64,000 nucleotides of DNA, from the NCBI RefSeq assembly GCF_000518985.1, contig NZ_JAEQ01000016.1, positions 1 through 64,000 on the forward strand, written 5' to 3'. The notes beneath the pieces were generated by a model. It had not been told where the DNA came from. It did no database searches and saw nothing but the letters and a program-made list of their open reading frames with translations. A program made the position numbers and the translations under genes. Source of the DNA: Chelativorans sp. J32. GTDB taxonomy: Bacteria > Pseudomonadota > Alphaproteobacteria > Rhizobiales > Rhizobiaceae. Shown one piece after another: positions 25,797 through 34,018 of this stretch (position 1 is its first letter; each line of letters begins with the position of its first letter).

Positions 25797-26645
25797 ATGG
25801 GAGCCACGATTTCCAGACTTTCTGAAAAGCCAAATCTCTGGCCGTGGCTGCTGCTTGCACCGCTTGCCATCTATCTGGCGATCTTCTTCCTGGTGCCGCT
25901 CATCGACGTCGCGATCATGAGCTTTACGGAGCCGCGCCTCTCCATCGCGAATTACCAGAAGGTCCTCACCGGCGCGCTGTATCAGAAGGTCTTTCTCAAC
26001 ACCTTCATGACAGCCGCCCTGGTGACGCTCGCCTGTCTCTGCGTCGGCTACCCGCTCGCCTATCTGATGAACGCCTCCAAGCCGCGCACGGCGATGCTCA
26101 TCCTGCTGCTCGTCACCATGAGCTTCTGGACCAGTTTCCTTGTGCGGACCTACGCGTGGATGGTGCTCCTGGGCAATAACGGGCCGATCGTCGCCTTCCT
26201 GAGAGCAGTCGGCTTTGAAACCCCGCCGCAGCTTCTCTTTACGCGTTTCTCCTCCACGCTCGCGATGGTGCACATCCTGGCACCCTACATGATCATGAAC
26301 ATCTATTCCGTGATGCGGAAGATCGACCCGGTGCTTATCCGCTCGGCCGAAAGTCTCGGCGCGCGCGGCTTCTCCCTCTTCCGTCATGTCTATCTTCCGC
26401 TGACCGCCCCCGGCATCGCCAATGGCTGCGTGCTAGTCTTCGTCATCTGCCTCGGCTTCTATGTGACGCCGGTGCTGCTCGGCAGCCCGCGCGAGCAGAT
26501 GATCGCCGGTCTCATCGGGCATCAGATCGAGGAATTTCTGGCCTTCGGCATGGGTTCCGCCATGGCGATGGTTCTGCTCGCAATCACGCTTGCGATCCTC
26601 GCGATCTATCACCGCCGTTTCGGCCTCGACAAATTGTGGGGCTGA
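25797..26645 (+). CDS. ABC transporter permease, PotB-like
   Basis: A 282-residue inner-membrane permease with six predicted helices (first at about 20-42, LLLAPLAIYLAIFFLVPLIDV) and the cytoplasmic EAA loop that contacts the ATPase (RSAESLGARGFSLFRHVYLPLTAPG). Start ATG 25797 is chosen over 25761 because AAAAGGGGAG lies immediately ahead. It pairs with the PotC-like permease whose gene begins 1 bp after its stop. Confidence 0.85.
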   Translation: MGATISRLSEKPNLWPWLLLAPLAIYLAIFFLVPLIDVAIMSFTEPRLSIANYQKVLTGALYQKVFLNTFMTAALVTLACLCVGYPLAYLMNASKPRTAMLILLLVTMSFWTSFLVRTYAWMVLLGNNGPIVAFLRAVGFETPPQLLFTRFSSTLAMVHILAPYMIMNIYSVMRKIDPVLIRSAESLGARGFSLFRHVYLPLTAPGIANGCVLVFVICLGFYVTPVLLGSPREQMIAGLIGHQIEEFLAFGMGSAMAMVLLAITLAILAIYHRRFGLDKLWG

Positions 26646-26646
26646 C

Positions 26647-27459
26647 ATGGACCGCTTCATGCGCCTCATCGGCATTCTCGTCATCGTCTTCATCGCCGCG
26701 CCGCTTGTCATCGTCGTGCCGATGTCCTTCTCCGATGCCCGTTCACTCCAGTTCCCGCCGCCAGGCTACTGGCTCGGCTATTACCGGGCTTATTTCTCCG
26801 ACATGAACTGGCTGCTGCCGACCTGGAACAGCATCCTGATCGCCACCGCCACGACTGTGCTCACGATGGCGCTCGTGGTGCCCGCCACCTTTGCCCTGGT
26901 GCGCCATCGTTTCGCCGGAAAGAGCTTTGCCGATCTTATGATGCTGATGCCGCTGGCGGTACCGCATATCGTCATGGCCGTGGGGTACTATTCCTTCCTG
27001 GGCGACCTGCGGCTGGTGCACACTCATTTCGGCGTCGTGCTCGCGCATACCTGTCTTTCGGTGCCGATCGCCTTCCTGGTGCTCTCGGCCAACCTGAAGG
27101 GCTTCGACCGCAATCTGGAGCGTGCGGCCCAGAGCCTCGGCGCCAGCCCGGTGCAGACCTTCATCCATGTGACGCTGCCCATTCTCCGGCCGGGCCTCCT
27201 GATCAGCGCACTGTTCGCCTTCATCCAGTCCTTCGACGAGACGGTGGTGGCAATCTTCATCTCCGGCCGCAATGCCGAGACGCTGCCGCGCAAGATGTTC
27301 GACAGCATCCGGCAGGAGGCTGATCCGGTGATCGCCGTGATCTCCACCCTTCTCTTCCTTGCCGTGCTCGTGGCCCTGGTCGCGCCCTTCGCCTGGCGCG
27401 GCCTTCGCAGCCGCCTTGCGGAGAGTGCCCCGCGCTCCGCGTCACCCGCCGGCCAGTAA
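26647..27459 (+). CDS. ABC transporter permease, PotC-like
   Basis: A 270-residue permease with six helices, beginning MDRFMRLIGILVIVFIAAPLVIVVPMSF. The EAA loop is LERAAQSLGASPVQTFIHVTLPILRPG. It forms the heterodimeric channel with the PotB-like protein. The C-terminal tail is basic and short. Start at 26647 gives the usual N-terminus directly on the first helix; the longer frame from 26590 overlaps the upstream gene. Confidence 0.85.
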   Translation: MDRFMRLIGILVIVFIAAPLVIVVPMSFSDARSLQFPPPGYWLGYYRAYFSDMNWLLPTWNSILIATATTVLTMALVVPATFALVRHRFAGKSFADLMMLMPLAVPHIVMAVGYYSFLGDLRLVHTHFGVVLAHTCLSVPIAFLVLSANLKGFDRNLERAAQSLGASPVQTFIHVTLPILRPGLLISALFAFIQSFDETVVAIFISGRNAETLPRKMFDSIRQEADPVIAVISTLLFLAVLVALVAPFAWRGLRSRLAESAPRSASPAGQ

Positions 27460-27473
27460 CGCCAGGATCCAAG

Positions 27474-28541
27474 ATGCATCAATATCTTCAGCTCAACGGA
27501 ATTACGAAGACCTACGGGGATTTCACCGCCCTCAAGAAAGTGGATCTCACGATCGAGAAGGGCGAGTTCGTCACCTTTCTTGGTCCGAGCGGATCCGGCA
27601 AGACCACGACGCTGATGATCATTGCCGGGTTCGAGAAGGCGACGGCCGGCGACGTTCTGGTGGAAGGCAAGTCCCTTTCAGGACTGGCGCCGCACGAGCG
27701 CAATATCGGCATCGTCTTCCAGAACTACGCGCTGTTTCCCCATAAGACGGCGGTGGAGAATGTCTATTTCCCGCTGCAGATGCGTGGCGTTCGCCGAGGC
27801 GAGGGCCTGAAGAAGGCCGACGAGATGTTGGCGCTGGTCGGCCTTGGAGGTTTCGGCAAGCGATATCCCAAGGAGCTTTCGGGAGGACAGCAGCAACGTG
27901 TGGCGTTGGCCCGCGCACTCGTTTTCGAACCCTCGCTGCTCCTCCTCGACGAGCCGCTCGGCGCCCTCGACAAGAACCTGCGCGAGCAGATGCAGATCGA
28001 GATCAAGCGTATCCAGCGCGCGCTCGGCGTGACCACAATCTTCGTCACCCATGATCAATCGGAAGCCATGTCCATGTCCGACCGGATCGTGGTTTTCGAG
28101 AAGGGCGAGATCCAGCAGGCGGCGACCCCGCTCGAGATTTATCACAAGCCGCAGACCCGCTTCGTGGCGGGCTTCATCGGCGAAAGCAATCTCGTCCCCG
28201 CAAGGATTGGCGACGCCGCGGCCAACCAGGCGGAGAGCACGGCGCTCGGCATCTGCGATTACGCGCCGACTGAATCCGCCGTAACCGACGGACAGGACGT
28301 GACCCTGCTGATCCGCCCGGAGCATATCCGTCTTTCGCGCAACCCGATCGAGGGGCGCAAGAATGTACGCATGCAGGTCGAGACCATCGTCAATTATGGA
28401 GACAACGCGCTCGTCATCGGCAAGGTCGGCGATCTTCAAATGCGTGTCCGAGTGCTCGGCGCCGACGTGGTCATCATCAAGGAAGGCGAGGAATGCTGCA
28501 TAAGCTGGCAGCCTGAAGCCGTCTTCGTCGTGCCTCGCTAG
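27474..28541 (+). CDS. ABC transporter ATP-binding protein, PotA-like
   Basis: A 355-residue ATPase: Walker A GPSGSGKTT at residues 37-45, Q-loop IVFQNYALFPHKT, signature LSGGQQQRVALARAL, Walker B LLLLDEPLGALD, switch histidine in VTHDQSEA, and a C-terminal TOBE-type regulatory domain (about 240-355, TLLIRPEHIRLS). It energises the importer formed with the two permeases. Spacing of 14 bp from the PotC-like gene places it in the same operon. Confidence 0.9.
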   Translation: MHQYLQLNGITKTYGDFTALKKVDLTIEKGEFVTFLGPSGSGKTTTLMIIAGFEKATAGDVLVEGKSLSGLAPHERNIGIVFQNYALFPHKTAVENVYFPLQMRGVRRGEGLKKADEMLALVGLGGFGKRYPKELSGGQQQRVALARALVFEPSLLLLDEPLGALDKNLREQMQIEIKRIQRALGVTTIFVTHDQSEAMSMSDRIVVFEKGEIQQAATPLEIYHKPQTRFVAGFIGESNLVPARIGDAAANQAESTALGICDYAPTESAVTDGQDVTLLIRPEHIRLSRNPIEGRKNVRMQVETIVNYGDNALVIGKVGDLQMRVRVLGADVVIIKEGEECCISWQPEAVFVVPR

Positions 28542-28621
28542 GCATCTGAAGTCGTGGATCACCCGACAAGCGGCAGGCAGGCGAGAGCTTGCCCGGCCAA
28601 CATCTGATCAGGAGGAAACCC

Positions 28622-29005
28622 ATGAACGAAAACGCTACCGGGCCTGCGGAACTCATCACACGCTTCGGCGTCGGCCAGCGCATGAGCCTAGCAACGGTTT
28701 TGAACGGCACCGGCTATTTTGCCGTCACACCCGAGGCGCCTTATGACGGAAAGTTGAGCACGGCTGAGCAGACTCGACAATTGCTCGCCAAGGCAGAGGC
28801 GCGCCTTGCTCAAATCGGCAGCGGCAAGGATCGGCTTGCATTCGTTGCGATCGTCCTCGCCGATATGGCCGATTATCAGGCCATGAACGCGGTATGGGAC
28901 GAGTGGGTGGCGGATATCGAGCCGCCTTCCCGCGCCTGTTTCGAGGGTCGCCTCGCCAGTCCCGACCTCAAGGTCGAGATGATCATGGTTTCTGCGGTGT
29001 CGTAG
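28622..29005 (+). CDS. RidA family protein (second copy in window)
   Basis: A 127-residue RidA-like protein (GQRMSLATVLNGTGYFAVTPEAP, TRQLLAKAEARLAQIGSGKDRLAFVAIVLADM, PPSRACFEGRLASPDLKVEMIMVSAVS). The substrate-binding arginine in the PSRACFEGRL stretch is present. ATG 28622 follows AGGAGGAAA. It closes the IclR operon, suggesting the pathway releases an enamine or imine, for example from an oxidised amine or a dehydroamino acid. It differs clearly from the copy at 13189. Confidence 0.8.
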   Translation: MNENATGPAELITRFGVGQRMSLATVLNGTGYFAVTPEAPYDGKLSTAEQTRQLLAKAEARLAQIGSGKDRLAFVAIVLADMADYQAMNAVWDEWVADIEPPSRACFEGRLASPDLKVEMIMVSAVS

Positions 29006-29098
29006 CGGAAAGAGCGCTCTGGCGGACGCTGCCCGCGTCCGCTCCTGATCGTAAGCCGGTTTTCCGATCCGTCTGGAGGGAGCGTGACTGCCGCTTCC

Positions 29099-30319
29099 TT
29101 ATGCTCCGAACTTGACCGAGGGATGCGTCAGCGCAGTCATGATGCCGCGCAGTTCGGCAAGGCCCTTGAGACGGCCGATCGTGGGATAGCCAGGCTGGCC
29201 CTTGCGCCCCAGATCGTCGATGATGTCCTGGCCATGATCCGGTCGCATGGGGATCTGGTGGTCGGCGCGTCCTTCGGCTTTGCGGCGGTCCTCCTCTTTC
29301 ACGATCTCGCCGATCAATGCGACCATGTCTGTATCGCCGCCCAGATGTTCTGCCTCATGAAAGGAGGCAGGGGTGCCGGGGGTCTCTATCGTTACGTTGC
29401 GCAGGTGCAGGAAATGCACGCGCGGCGCGAATTCGCGCATGATCGCGGGTAGGTCGTTGTCAGGGCGGGCACCGAGGGAGCCGGAGCAAAGCGTCATGCC
29501 ACTTGCTGGGCTTTCGACGGCGTCCAGTATGCGGCGATAGTCATCCGCCGTCGACATGATCCGCGGCAGGCCGAGAAGCGGGAAGGGCGGATCGTCCGGA
29601 TGGCAGCAAAGCCGCATGCCCAGCTTTTCAGCGAGGGGTGTCACTTCCTCCAGAAAGGCGATGAAATTGGCGCGCAGCCGCTCGGCATCGATCGCGTCAT
29701 ATTCGGCCAGGTGACGGCGGACATCGTCTATGGACATGCTCTCGGTCGAGCCGGGCAGGCCTGCCGTCACATTGGCCGCGAGTTGTCTCTTTCGCTCTTC
29801 GTCCATGTTGGCGTGGCGCCTCGCGGCAGCCTCCACGACCTCCTCCGTGAAATCGGCAGTAGCCTGCTTGCGCTGCAGGATATGAATGTCGAACGCGGCG
29901 AAATCGATCAGATCGAAGCGCATGCAGGTGCCGCCATGGGCTACGCGCCAGGCGAGGTCGGTGCGCGTCCAGTCGAGCACCGGCATGAAATTGTAACAGA
30001 TCGTTTCGATCCCTCGCGCGGAAAGGTTCCCCAGGCTTTGCTTGTAGTTGGCGATGTGCTCACGCCAGGCGCCCTTCTGCTTCTTGATGTCCTCCGAAAC
30101 GGGCAGGCTTTCGACCACCTCCCATTTAAGCCCGGACGAGGAGCCGTCCTTCATACGGCCGATTTCCTCCTGGCGCTTCGCGATCTCGGCATCGTTCCAG
30201 ACGGCGCCGGTGGGGACGTGATGCAGGGCGCTCACCACCCTCTCCACTCCAGCCTGCTTCATATCGTCGACCGATGTGAGATCGTGAGGACCAAACCAGC
30301 GCCAAGTCTGCCGCATCAT
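29099..30319 (-). CDS. uxuA: mannonate dehydratase
   Basis: A 406-residue TIM-barrel dehydratase matching UxuA (E. coli 394 residues). It begins MRQTWRWFGPHDLTSVDDMKQAGVERVVSALHHVPTG and contains ICYNFMPVLDWTRTDL, LCCHPDDPPFPLLGLPRIM and TLCSGSLGARPDNDL. It removes water from D-mannonate to give 2-keto-3-deoxygluconate. Divergent from the GntR gene 30441. UxuB and UxaC are not in the window, so mannonate or a gulonate-type acid may come from outside through the adjacent TRAP transporter. Confidence 0.9.
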   Translation of the reverse strand: MMRQTWRWFGPHDLTSVDDMKQAGVERVVSALHHVPTGAVWNDAEIAKRQEEIGRMKDGSSSGLKWEVVESLPVSEDIKKQKGAWREHIANYKQSLGNLSARGIETICYNFMPVLDWTRTDLAWRVAHGGTCMRFDLIDFAAFDIHILQRKQATADFTEEVVEAAARRHANMDEERKRQLAANVTAGLPGSTESMSIDDVRRHLAEYDAIDAERLRANFIAFLEEVTPLAEKLGMRLCCHPDDPPFPLLGLPRIMSTADDYRRILDAVESPASGMTLCSGSLGARPDNDLPAIMREFAPRVHFLHLRNVTIETPGTPASFHEAEHLGGDTDMVALIGEIVKEEDRRKAEGRADHQIPMRPDHGQDIIDDLGRKGQPGYPTIGRLKGLAELRGIMTALTHPSVKFGA

Positions 30320-30392
30320 TCCTGCCTTTTCTCAATGGGATCGCGTGTCAGGCGATGATGTCGCCCCGCGTTCCGGAGAATCATACACGGGT

Positions 30393-30414
30393 GTTGACTA
30401 GTATGGAAGTATGG
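30393..30414 (+). promoter_or_regulatory. promoter/operator region of the uxuA-divergent GntR gene
   Basis: TTGACT at 30393 is followed by a tandem repeat AGTATGG-A-AGTATGG (30400-30414). A degenerate copy of the TTATCATACAA word (8 of 11 matching) lies at 30379-30389. The arrangement suits autoregulation by the GntR protein and control of divergent uxuA. Confidence 0.4.
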
Positions 30415-30440
30415 TGGATATCTCAAGAAGGAGGAACGCC

Positions 30441-31136
30441 GTGGCCGATACTGCAATCAGCTCCAACCGCATCGACGCTCGGGCCGCTATCGCGCCGCAG
30501 CTCTATCAGCTGTTGCGCAACCGCATCGTGCGAACGGAGCTATTGCCGGGCGAGACCATCTCGGAGACCGAGATTGCCCGCGCCTATGATGTGTCGCGCC
30601 AGCCAGTGCGCGAAGCCTTCATCAAACTTGCCGAGGCGGGGCTTGTGGAGATCCGCCCGCAGCGCGGCACTATGGTCACGCGGATTTCAGCCGATGCGGT
30701 GATGGATGCCCGTTTTGTGCGCGAGGCGATCGAAGCCGATGTCGTAAAAATAGTGGCGGAGCGCTCCGACAGGGCCATAGCCGCCGAACTGACAGACCAG
30801 ATCGCAGGACAGAAGCGCGTTGCGGAGGACGACAGCGAGGGCTTCGTCAAGCTCGATGAGCTCTTCCATCGAACATTGGCGGAGATGGCCGGCAAAGCTT
30901 ATGCCTGGCGCGTGGTCGAGGAAGTAAAGGCGCAGATGGACCGCGTGCGCTATCTCAGCGTCGAAAAGCTGCATGTGCGCCTCCTCATCAGCCAGCACGA
31001 AGCAATCGTGAAGGCCATCGTCGAAGGCGATGTGGCGGCTGCCGAGGCCGCCATGCGCGCCCATTTGCGCGAAATCCTCAAATCGCTCCCGGAAGTCGCC
31101 AAGACGCATCCGGAGCTGTTCAATGCCGCTCGATAG
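30441..31136 (+). CDS. GntR-family regulator, FCD subfamily (UxuR/ExuR-like)
   Basis: A 231-residue regulator: winged helix at about 18-85 (PQLYQLLRNRIVRTELLPGETISETEIARAYDVSRQPVREAFIKLAEAGLVEIRPQRGTMV) and an FCD domain (FVKLDELFHRTLAEMAG, SQHEAIVKAIVEGD, MRAHLREIL). GTG 30441 is preferred to ATG 30411: AAGGAGG lies 6 bases ahead of it, and the region of the ATG carries promoter and repeat elements. Position between uxuA and the TRAP genes implies control of hexuronate/aldonate use. Confidence 0.8.
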   Translation: MADTAISSNRIDARAAIAPQLYQLLRNRIVRTELLPGETISETEIARAYDVSRQPVREAFIKLAEAGLVEIRPQRGTMVTRISADAVMDARFVREAIEADVVKIVAERSDRAIAAELTDQIAGQKRVAEDDSEGFVKLDELFHRTLAEMAGKAYAWRVVEEVKAQMDRVRYLSVEKLHVRLLISQHEAIVKAIVEGDVAAAEAAMRAHLREILKSLPEVAKTHPELFNAAR

Positions 31137-31176
31137 CGGCGCAGGCTCAAACAATCATCAAGCCAGGGAGGCATTT

Positions 31177-32148
31177 ATGACTTCGAGATTTAAATCGCTG
31201 ATGACCGGGATCGTGCTCGCGGCAAGTCTTTCGACGGGCGCGATCGCGCAGGAACTGACGCTGAAGCTCGGTCATCTCGCGAATGAGCAGAACTCCTGGC
31301 ACAAGGCTTCGCTGAAATTCGGCGAGGAACTGTCGGCGCTCACAAACGGTCGCATTGCCGTCGAGGTCTATCCGAACGATTCCCTCGGCCGCGAGATTGA
31401 CCTCATCAACGGCATGCAGCTCGGCACGGTCGAAATGACCATCACCGGCGAAAGCCTGCAGAACTGGGCGCCCATGGCCGCCCTTCTGGCGCTGCCATAT
31501 GCCTATACCTCACTGGAGGATATGGACGCGGTGGCCAGCGGAGAGCTCGGCAAGCAGATCGAGGAGCAGATCATCGAACGCGCGCAGGTGCGCCCAATCG
31601 CCTATTTCGCGCGCGGGCCTCGCAACCTGACGGCCAACCGCCCCATCACCACACCCGCCGAGCTCAACCGCATGCGCATGCGCGTGCCCAATGTTCCGCT
31701 CTTTGTCGACGTCTGGACCGCGCTCGGCGCGCAGCCGACTCCGATGGCCTTCTCAGAGGTCTTCACCTCGTTGCAGAACGGCACGATCGAGGGGCAGGAA
31801 AACCCGCTGGCGCTGATCCAGTCGGCCTCGTTCAACGAAGTCCAGAGCCATGTGAACATGACCGAGCATGTGCGCTCGTGGATTTACCTGACCATTGCCG
31901 AGCAGGTCTGGGACCGGCTCTCGGAAGAGGATCAGGGACATGTAATGGAGGCTGCCCGCCGCGCGCAGGAATTCGAGCGCGAGCAGTTCCTGAAGGATGA
32001 AGATGCCATCCGCGCCGATCTCGAAGCCAAGGGCATGACCTTCGTTGAGGTCGATCAGGAAGCTTTCGCCGAGGCTGCCCGCGAGCCCGTCATCAATAGC
32101 GTGGACGAGGAACTGCGTCCGATCGTCGAGGATCTTTTCAATCGCTGA
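31177..32148 (+). CDS. dctP: TRAP transporter substrate-binding protein (DctP)
   Basis: A 323-residue periplasmic protein with a Sec signal (FKSLMTGIVLAASLSTGAIAQE). The DctP fold shows KLGHLANEQNSWHKASLKFGEEL, the conserved arginine in NRMRMRVPNVPLFVDVW and the ALGAQPTPMAFSEVFTSLQNGTIEGQENP motif that fixes the ligand carboxylate. Sugar-acid TRAP proteins next to uxuA usually bind glucuronate, galacturonate, mannonate or gulonate. ATG 31177 has AGGGAGG 7 bases upstream. Followed by a stem-loop, then DctQ and DctM. Confidence 0.9.
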   Translation: MTSRFKSLMTGIVLAASLSTGAIAQELTLKLGHLANEQNSWHKASLKFGEELSALTNGRIAVEVYPNDSLGREIDLINGMQLGTVEMTITGESLQNWAPMAALLALPYAYTSLEDMDAVASGELGKQIEEQIIERAQVRPIAYFARGPRNLTANRPITTPAELNRMRMRVPNVPLFVDVWTALGAQPTPMAFSEVFTSLQNGTIEGQENPLALIQSASFNEVQSHVNMTEHVRSWIYLTIAEQVWDRLSEEDQGHVMEAARRAQEFEREQFLKDEDAIRADLEAKGMTFVEVDQEAFAEAAREPVINSVDEELRPIVEDLFNR

Positions 32149-32171
32149 TTCGATAGGGCTGGGTGTTACGG

Positions 32172-32187
32172 CGCGGCTTAGGCCGCG
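32172..32187 (+). other. stem-loop between dctP and dctQ
   Basis: CGCGGC-TTAG-GCCGCG, a 6-bp GC stem with a tetraloop, 24 bp after dctP and before the dctQ start. It is probably an mRNA-stabilising or partial termination element, like the pair after the PotD-like gene. Confidence 0.5.
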
Positions 32188-32217
32188 TCGTCTTCGTAGC
32201 GGGAAAGGTTGGAAGAT

Positions 32218-32724
32218 ATGCCTTCATTGGCTTTGTTAACCCGGCTGCTGACTGTCATAAGCCGGACGGCGGTGGGCATCGCGTTCTTCGTTCTCATCGT
32301 GGTCGTGACCATCCAGATCGTCACACGGAGCTTCGGCCTTTACTCTCCCGTCTGGACCGAGGAGGCGTCCCGCTACCTGCTGCTTTATATGACGGCCTTC
32401 GGTGTGGGTTTGTCGCTGCTCACCGGAGAGCTCGTTAACGTCGATCTCCTCCAAGAGGCAGTATCGGAACGTGTCTCTTGGTGGATGCGGCTCTTCGCGG
32501 CAGCCTTTACCGCCGTCATCGGCGCGGTGATGATCTTCCCTGCCTGGAGGTTCACCCAGATCGGTGCCTTCCAGCGTGCCCCCAGCCTGCGATGGTCGAT
32601 GGATTACATCCATGCCAGCGTGCTCGTCCTTTCGGTCCTTCTCTTCCTGTTCGCTCTTTTCCGGGTGATCGGAATGCTTGCCGGCACGGATGACGGACGT
32701 CCTCGCCCCTCCGAGGAAAGCTAA
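32218..32724 (+). CDS. dctQ: TRAP transporter small permease (DctQ)
   Basis: A 168-residue membrane protein with four predicted helices (AVGIAFFVLIVVVTIQIVTRSF; YLLLYMTAFGVGLSLLTGELVNVD; LFAAAFTAVIGAVMIFPAW; ASVLVLSVLLFLFALFRVI). The conserved WTEEASRYLL stretch is typical of DctQ. ATG 32218 is taken; an in-frame TTG lies 3 codons upstream. The stop is 5 bp from the dctM start. Confidence 0.85.
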   Translation: MPSLALLTRLLTVISRTAVGIAFFVLIVVVTIQIVTRSFGLYSPVWTEEASRYLLLYMTAFGVGLSLLTGELVNVDLLQEAVSERVSWWMRLFAAAFTAVIGAVMIFPAWRFTQIGAFQRAPSLRWSMDYIHASVLVLSVLLFLFALFRVIGMLAGTDDGRPRPSEES

Positions 32725-32728
32725 CCCG

Positions 32729-34009
32729 ATGGAACTTTTCCTGCTTCTCGCCACGTTCTTCGGAACGCTCGCCATCGGCGTGCCGGTCGCGGTCTGTCTT
32801 GGCCTCGCTTCGCTGGCCTATATCCTTGCGGCAGGCCTTCCGGTCGTCATTATTCCGCAGCGCATGTATGCCGGCATGGACGTCTTCGTCCTTCTGTGCA
32901 TTCCCGGTTTCATTCTCGCCGGCAACCTGATGAATTACGGTGGCGTCACCGAACGCATCATCCGCCTTGCCAATGCCCTTGTGGGCTGGATGCGCGGGGG
33001 CCTCGCAATGGCGAACGTGGCCGATTCAATGATGTTCGGCGGTATTTCGGGAACCGCTGTCGCCGACGTTGCAGCCACCGGCGGCGTGATGATCCCCGGC
33101 ATGAAGAAGTCGGGCTATCCGGCCGATTTCTCGGCTGCGATTACCGCGGCCTCCTCGACGGTCGGACCGATGATTCCGCCCAGCGTTCCCATGATCATCG
33201 TTGGTGCGCTTTCCGGCATATCGGTAGGCAAGTTGTTTCTTGCCGGTGCGGTCCCGGGCATCCTGATGGGCGTTGCCATGGGGATCACCTGCTACGTCCT
33301 CGCAGTTCGCCGCAATTACCCGCGCCAGCCATGGAAAGGCTTTCGCGAGCTCTTTGCCGCATTCTTTTCGGCTTTCTGGGCGCTCGCCATGATCGCCCTC
33401 GTCATCGGCGGGCTCATGTCCGGTATCGCGACGCCGACCGAGACGGCAATCGTGGCCAGCATCTACGCGTTTGTCGTCGGCGCATTCATTTATCGCGAAC
33501 TGCCGATGAGCCGGGTGCCGAAAATCCTCGTCGACAGCGCGATCTCATCGGCAGGCATCTTGGCGCTTGTGGGCTTTGCGAATGTGTTCGGCTCGATCCT
33601 CGCCTCCGAACGCATTCCGCAGATGATCGTGAGCAGCGTGCTCTCGATCACCGACAACAAGCTCCTGGTCATCCTGCTCATCAACTGCCTGCTCCTCATC
33701 ATCGGCATGTTCATGGAGACGATTGCGGCCCTGATCATTCTGTTCGTTCCGCTGCTCGCGCTCGCCACGAGCGTTGGCATCGACCCGTTGCACTTTGCGA
33801 CGTTCGCGGTTCTGAACCTAATGATCGGCCTGACGACCCCGCCTATCGGCGTCTGCCTTTTCGTCGCCTGCAACATCGCACGCATACCGTTATTGCCGGT
33901 GATCAAGGCGATCGTCCCGTTCCTGATCTCCAACATCATCGTTCTGCTGCTGGTGTCTTATTACCCGCCTTTCGCCACATGGCTGCCGAATACGCTGATG
34001 GGCAATTAG
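32729..34009 (+). CDS. dctM: TRAP transporter large permease (DctM)
   Basis: A 426-residue integral membrane protein with about 12 helices. Family segments present: GVPVAVCLGLASLAYIL, FVLLCIPGFILAGNLMNYGGVTERII, MMFGGISGTAVADVAATGGVMIPGMKKSGYP, STVGPMIPPSVPMIIVGAL, GIATPTETAIVASIYAFVVG, LTTPPIGVCLFVACNIA. It forms the Na+-driven transport path with DctQ and receives ligand from DctP. Confidence 0.9.
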   Translation: MELFLLLATFFGTLAIGVPVAVCLGLASLAYILAAGLPVVIIPQRMYAGMDVFVLLCIPGFILAGNLMNYGGVTERIIRLANALVGWMRGGLAMANVADSMMFGGISGTAVADVAATGGVMIPGMKKSGYPADFSAAITAASSTVGPMIPPSVPMIIVGALSGISVGKLFLAGAVPGILMGVAMGITCYVLAVRRNYPRQPWKGFRELFAAFFSAFWALAMIALVIGGLMSGIATPTETAIVASIYAFVVGAFIYRELPMSRVPKILVDSAISSAGILALVGFANVFGSILASERIPQMIVSSVLSITDNKLLVILLINCLLLIIGMFMETIAALIILFVPLLALATSVGIDPLHFATFAVLNLMIGLTTPPIGVCLFVACNIARIPLLPVIKAIVPFLISNIIVLLLVSYYPPFATWLPNTLMGN

Positions 34010-34018
34010 GAAACCACC

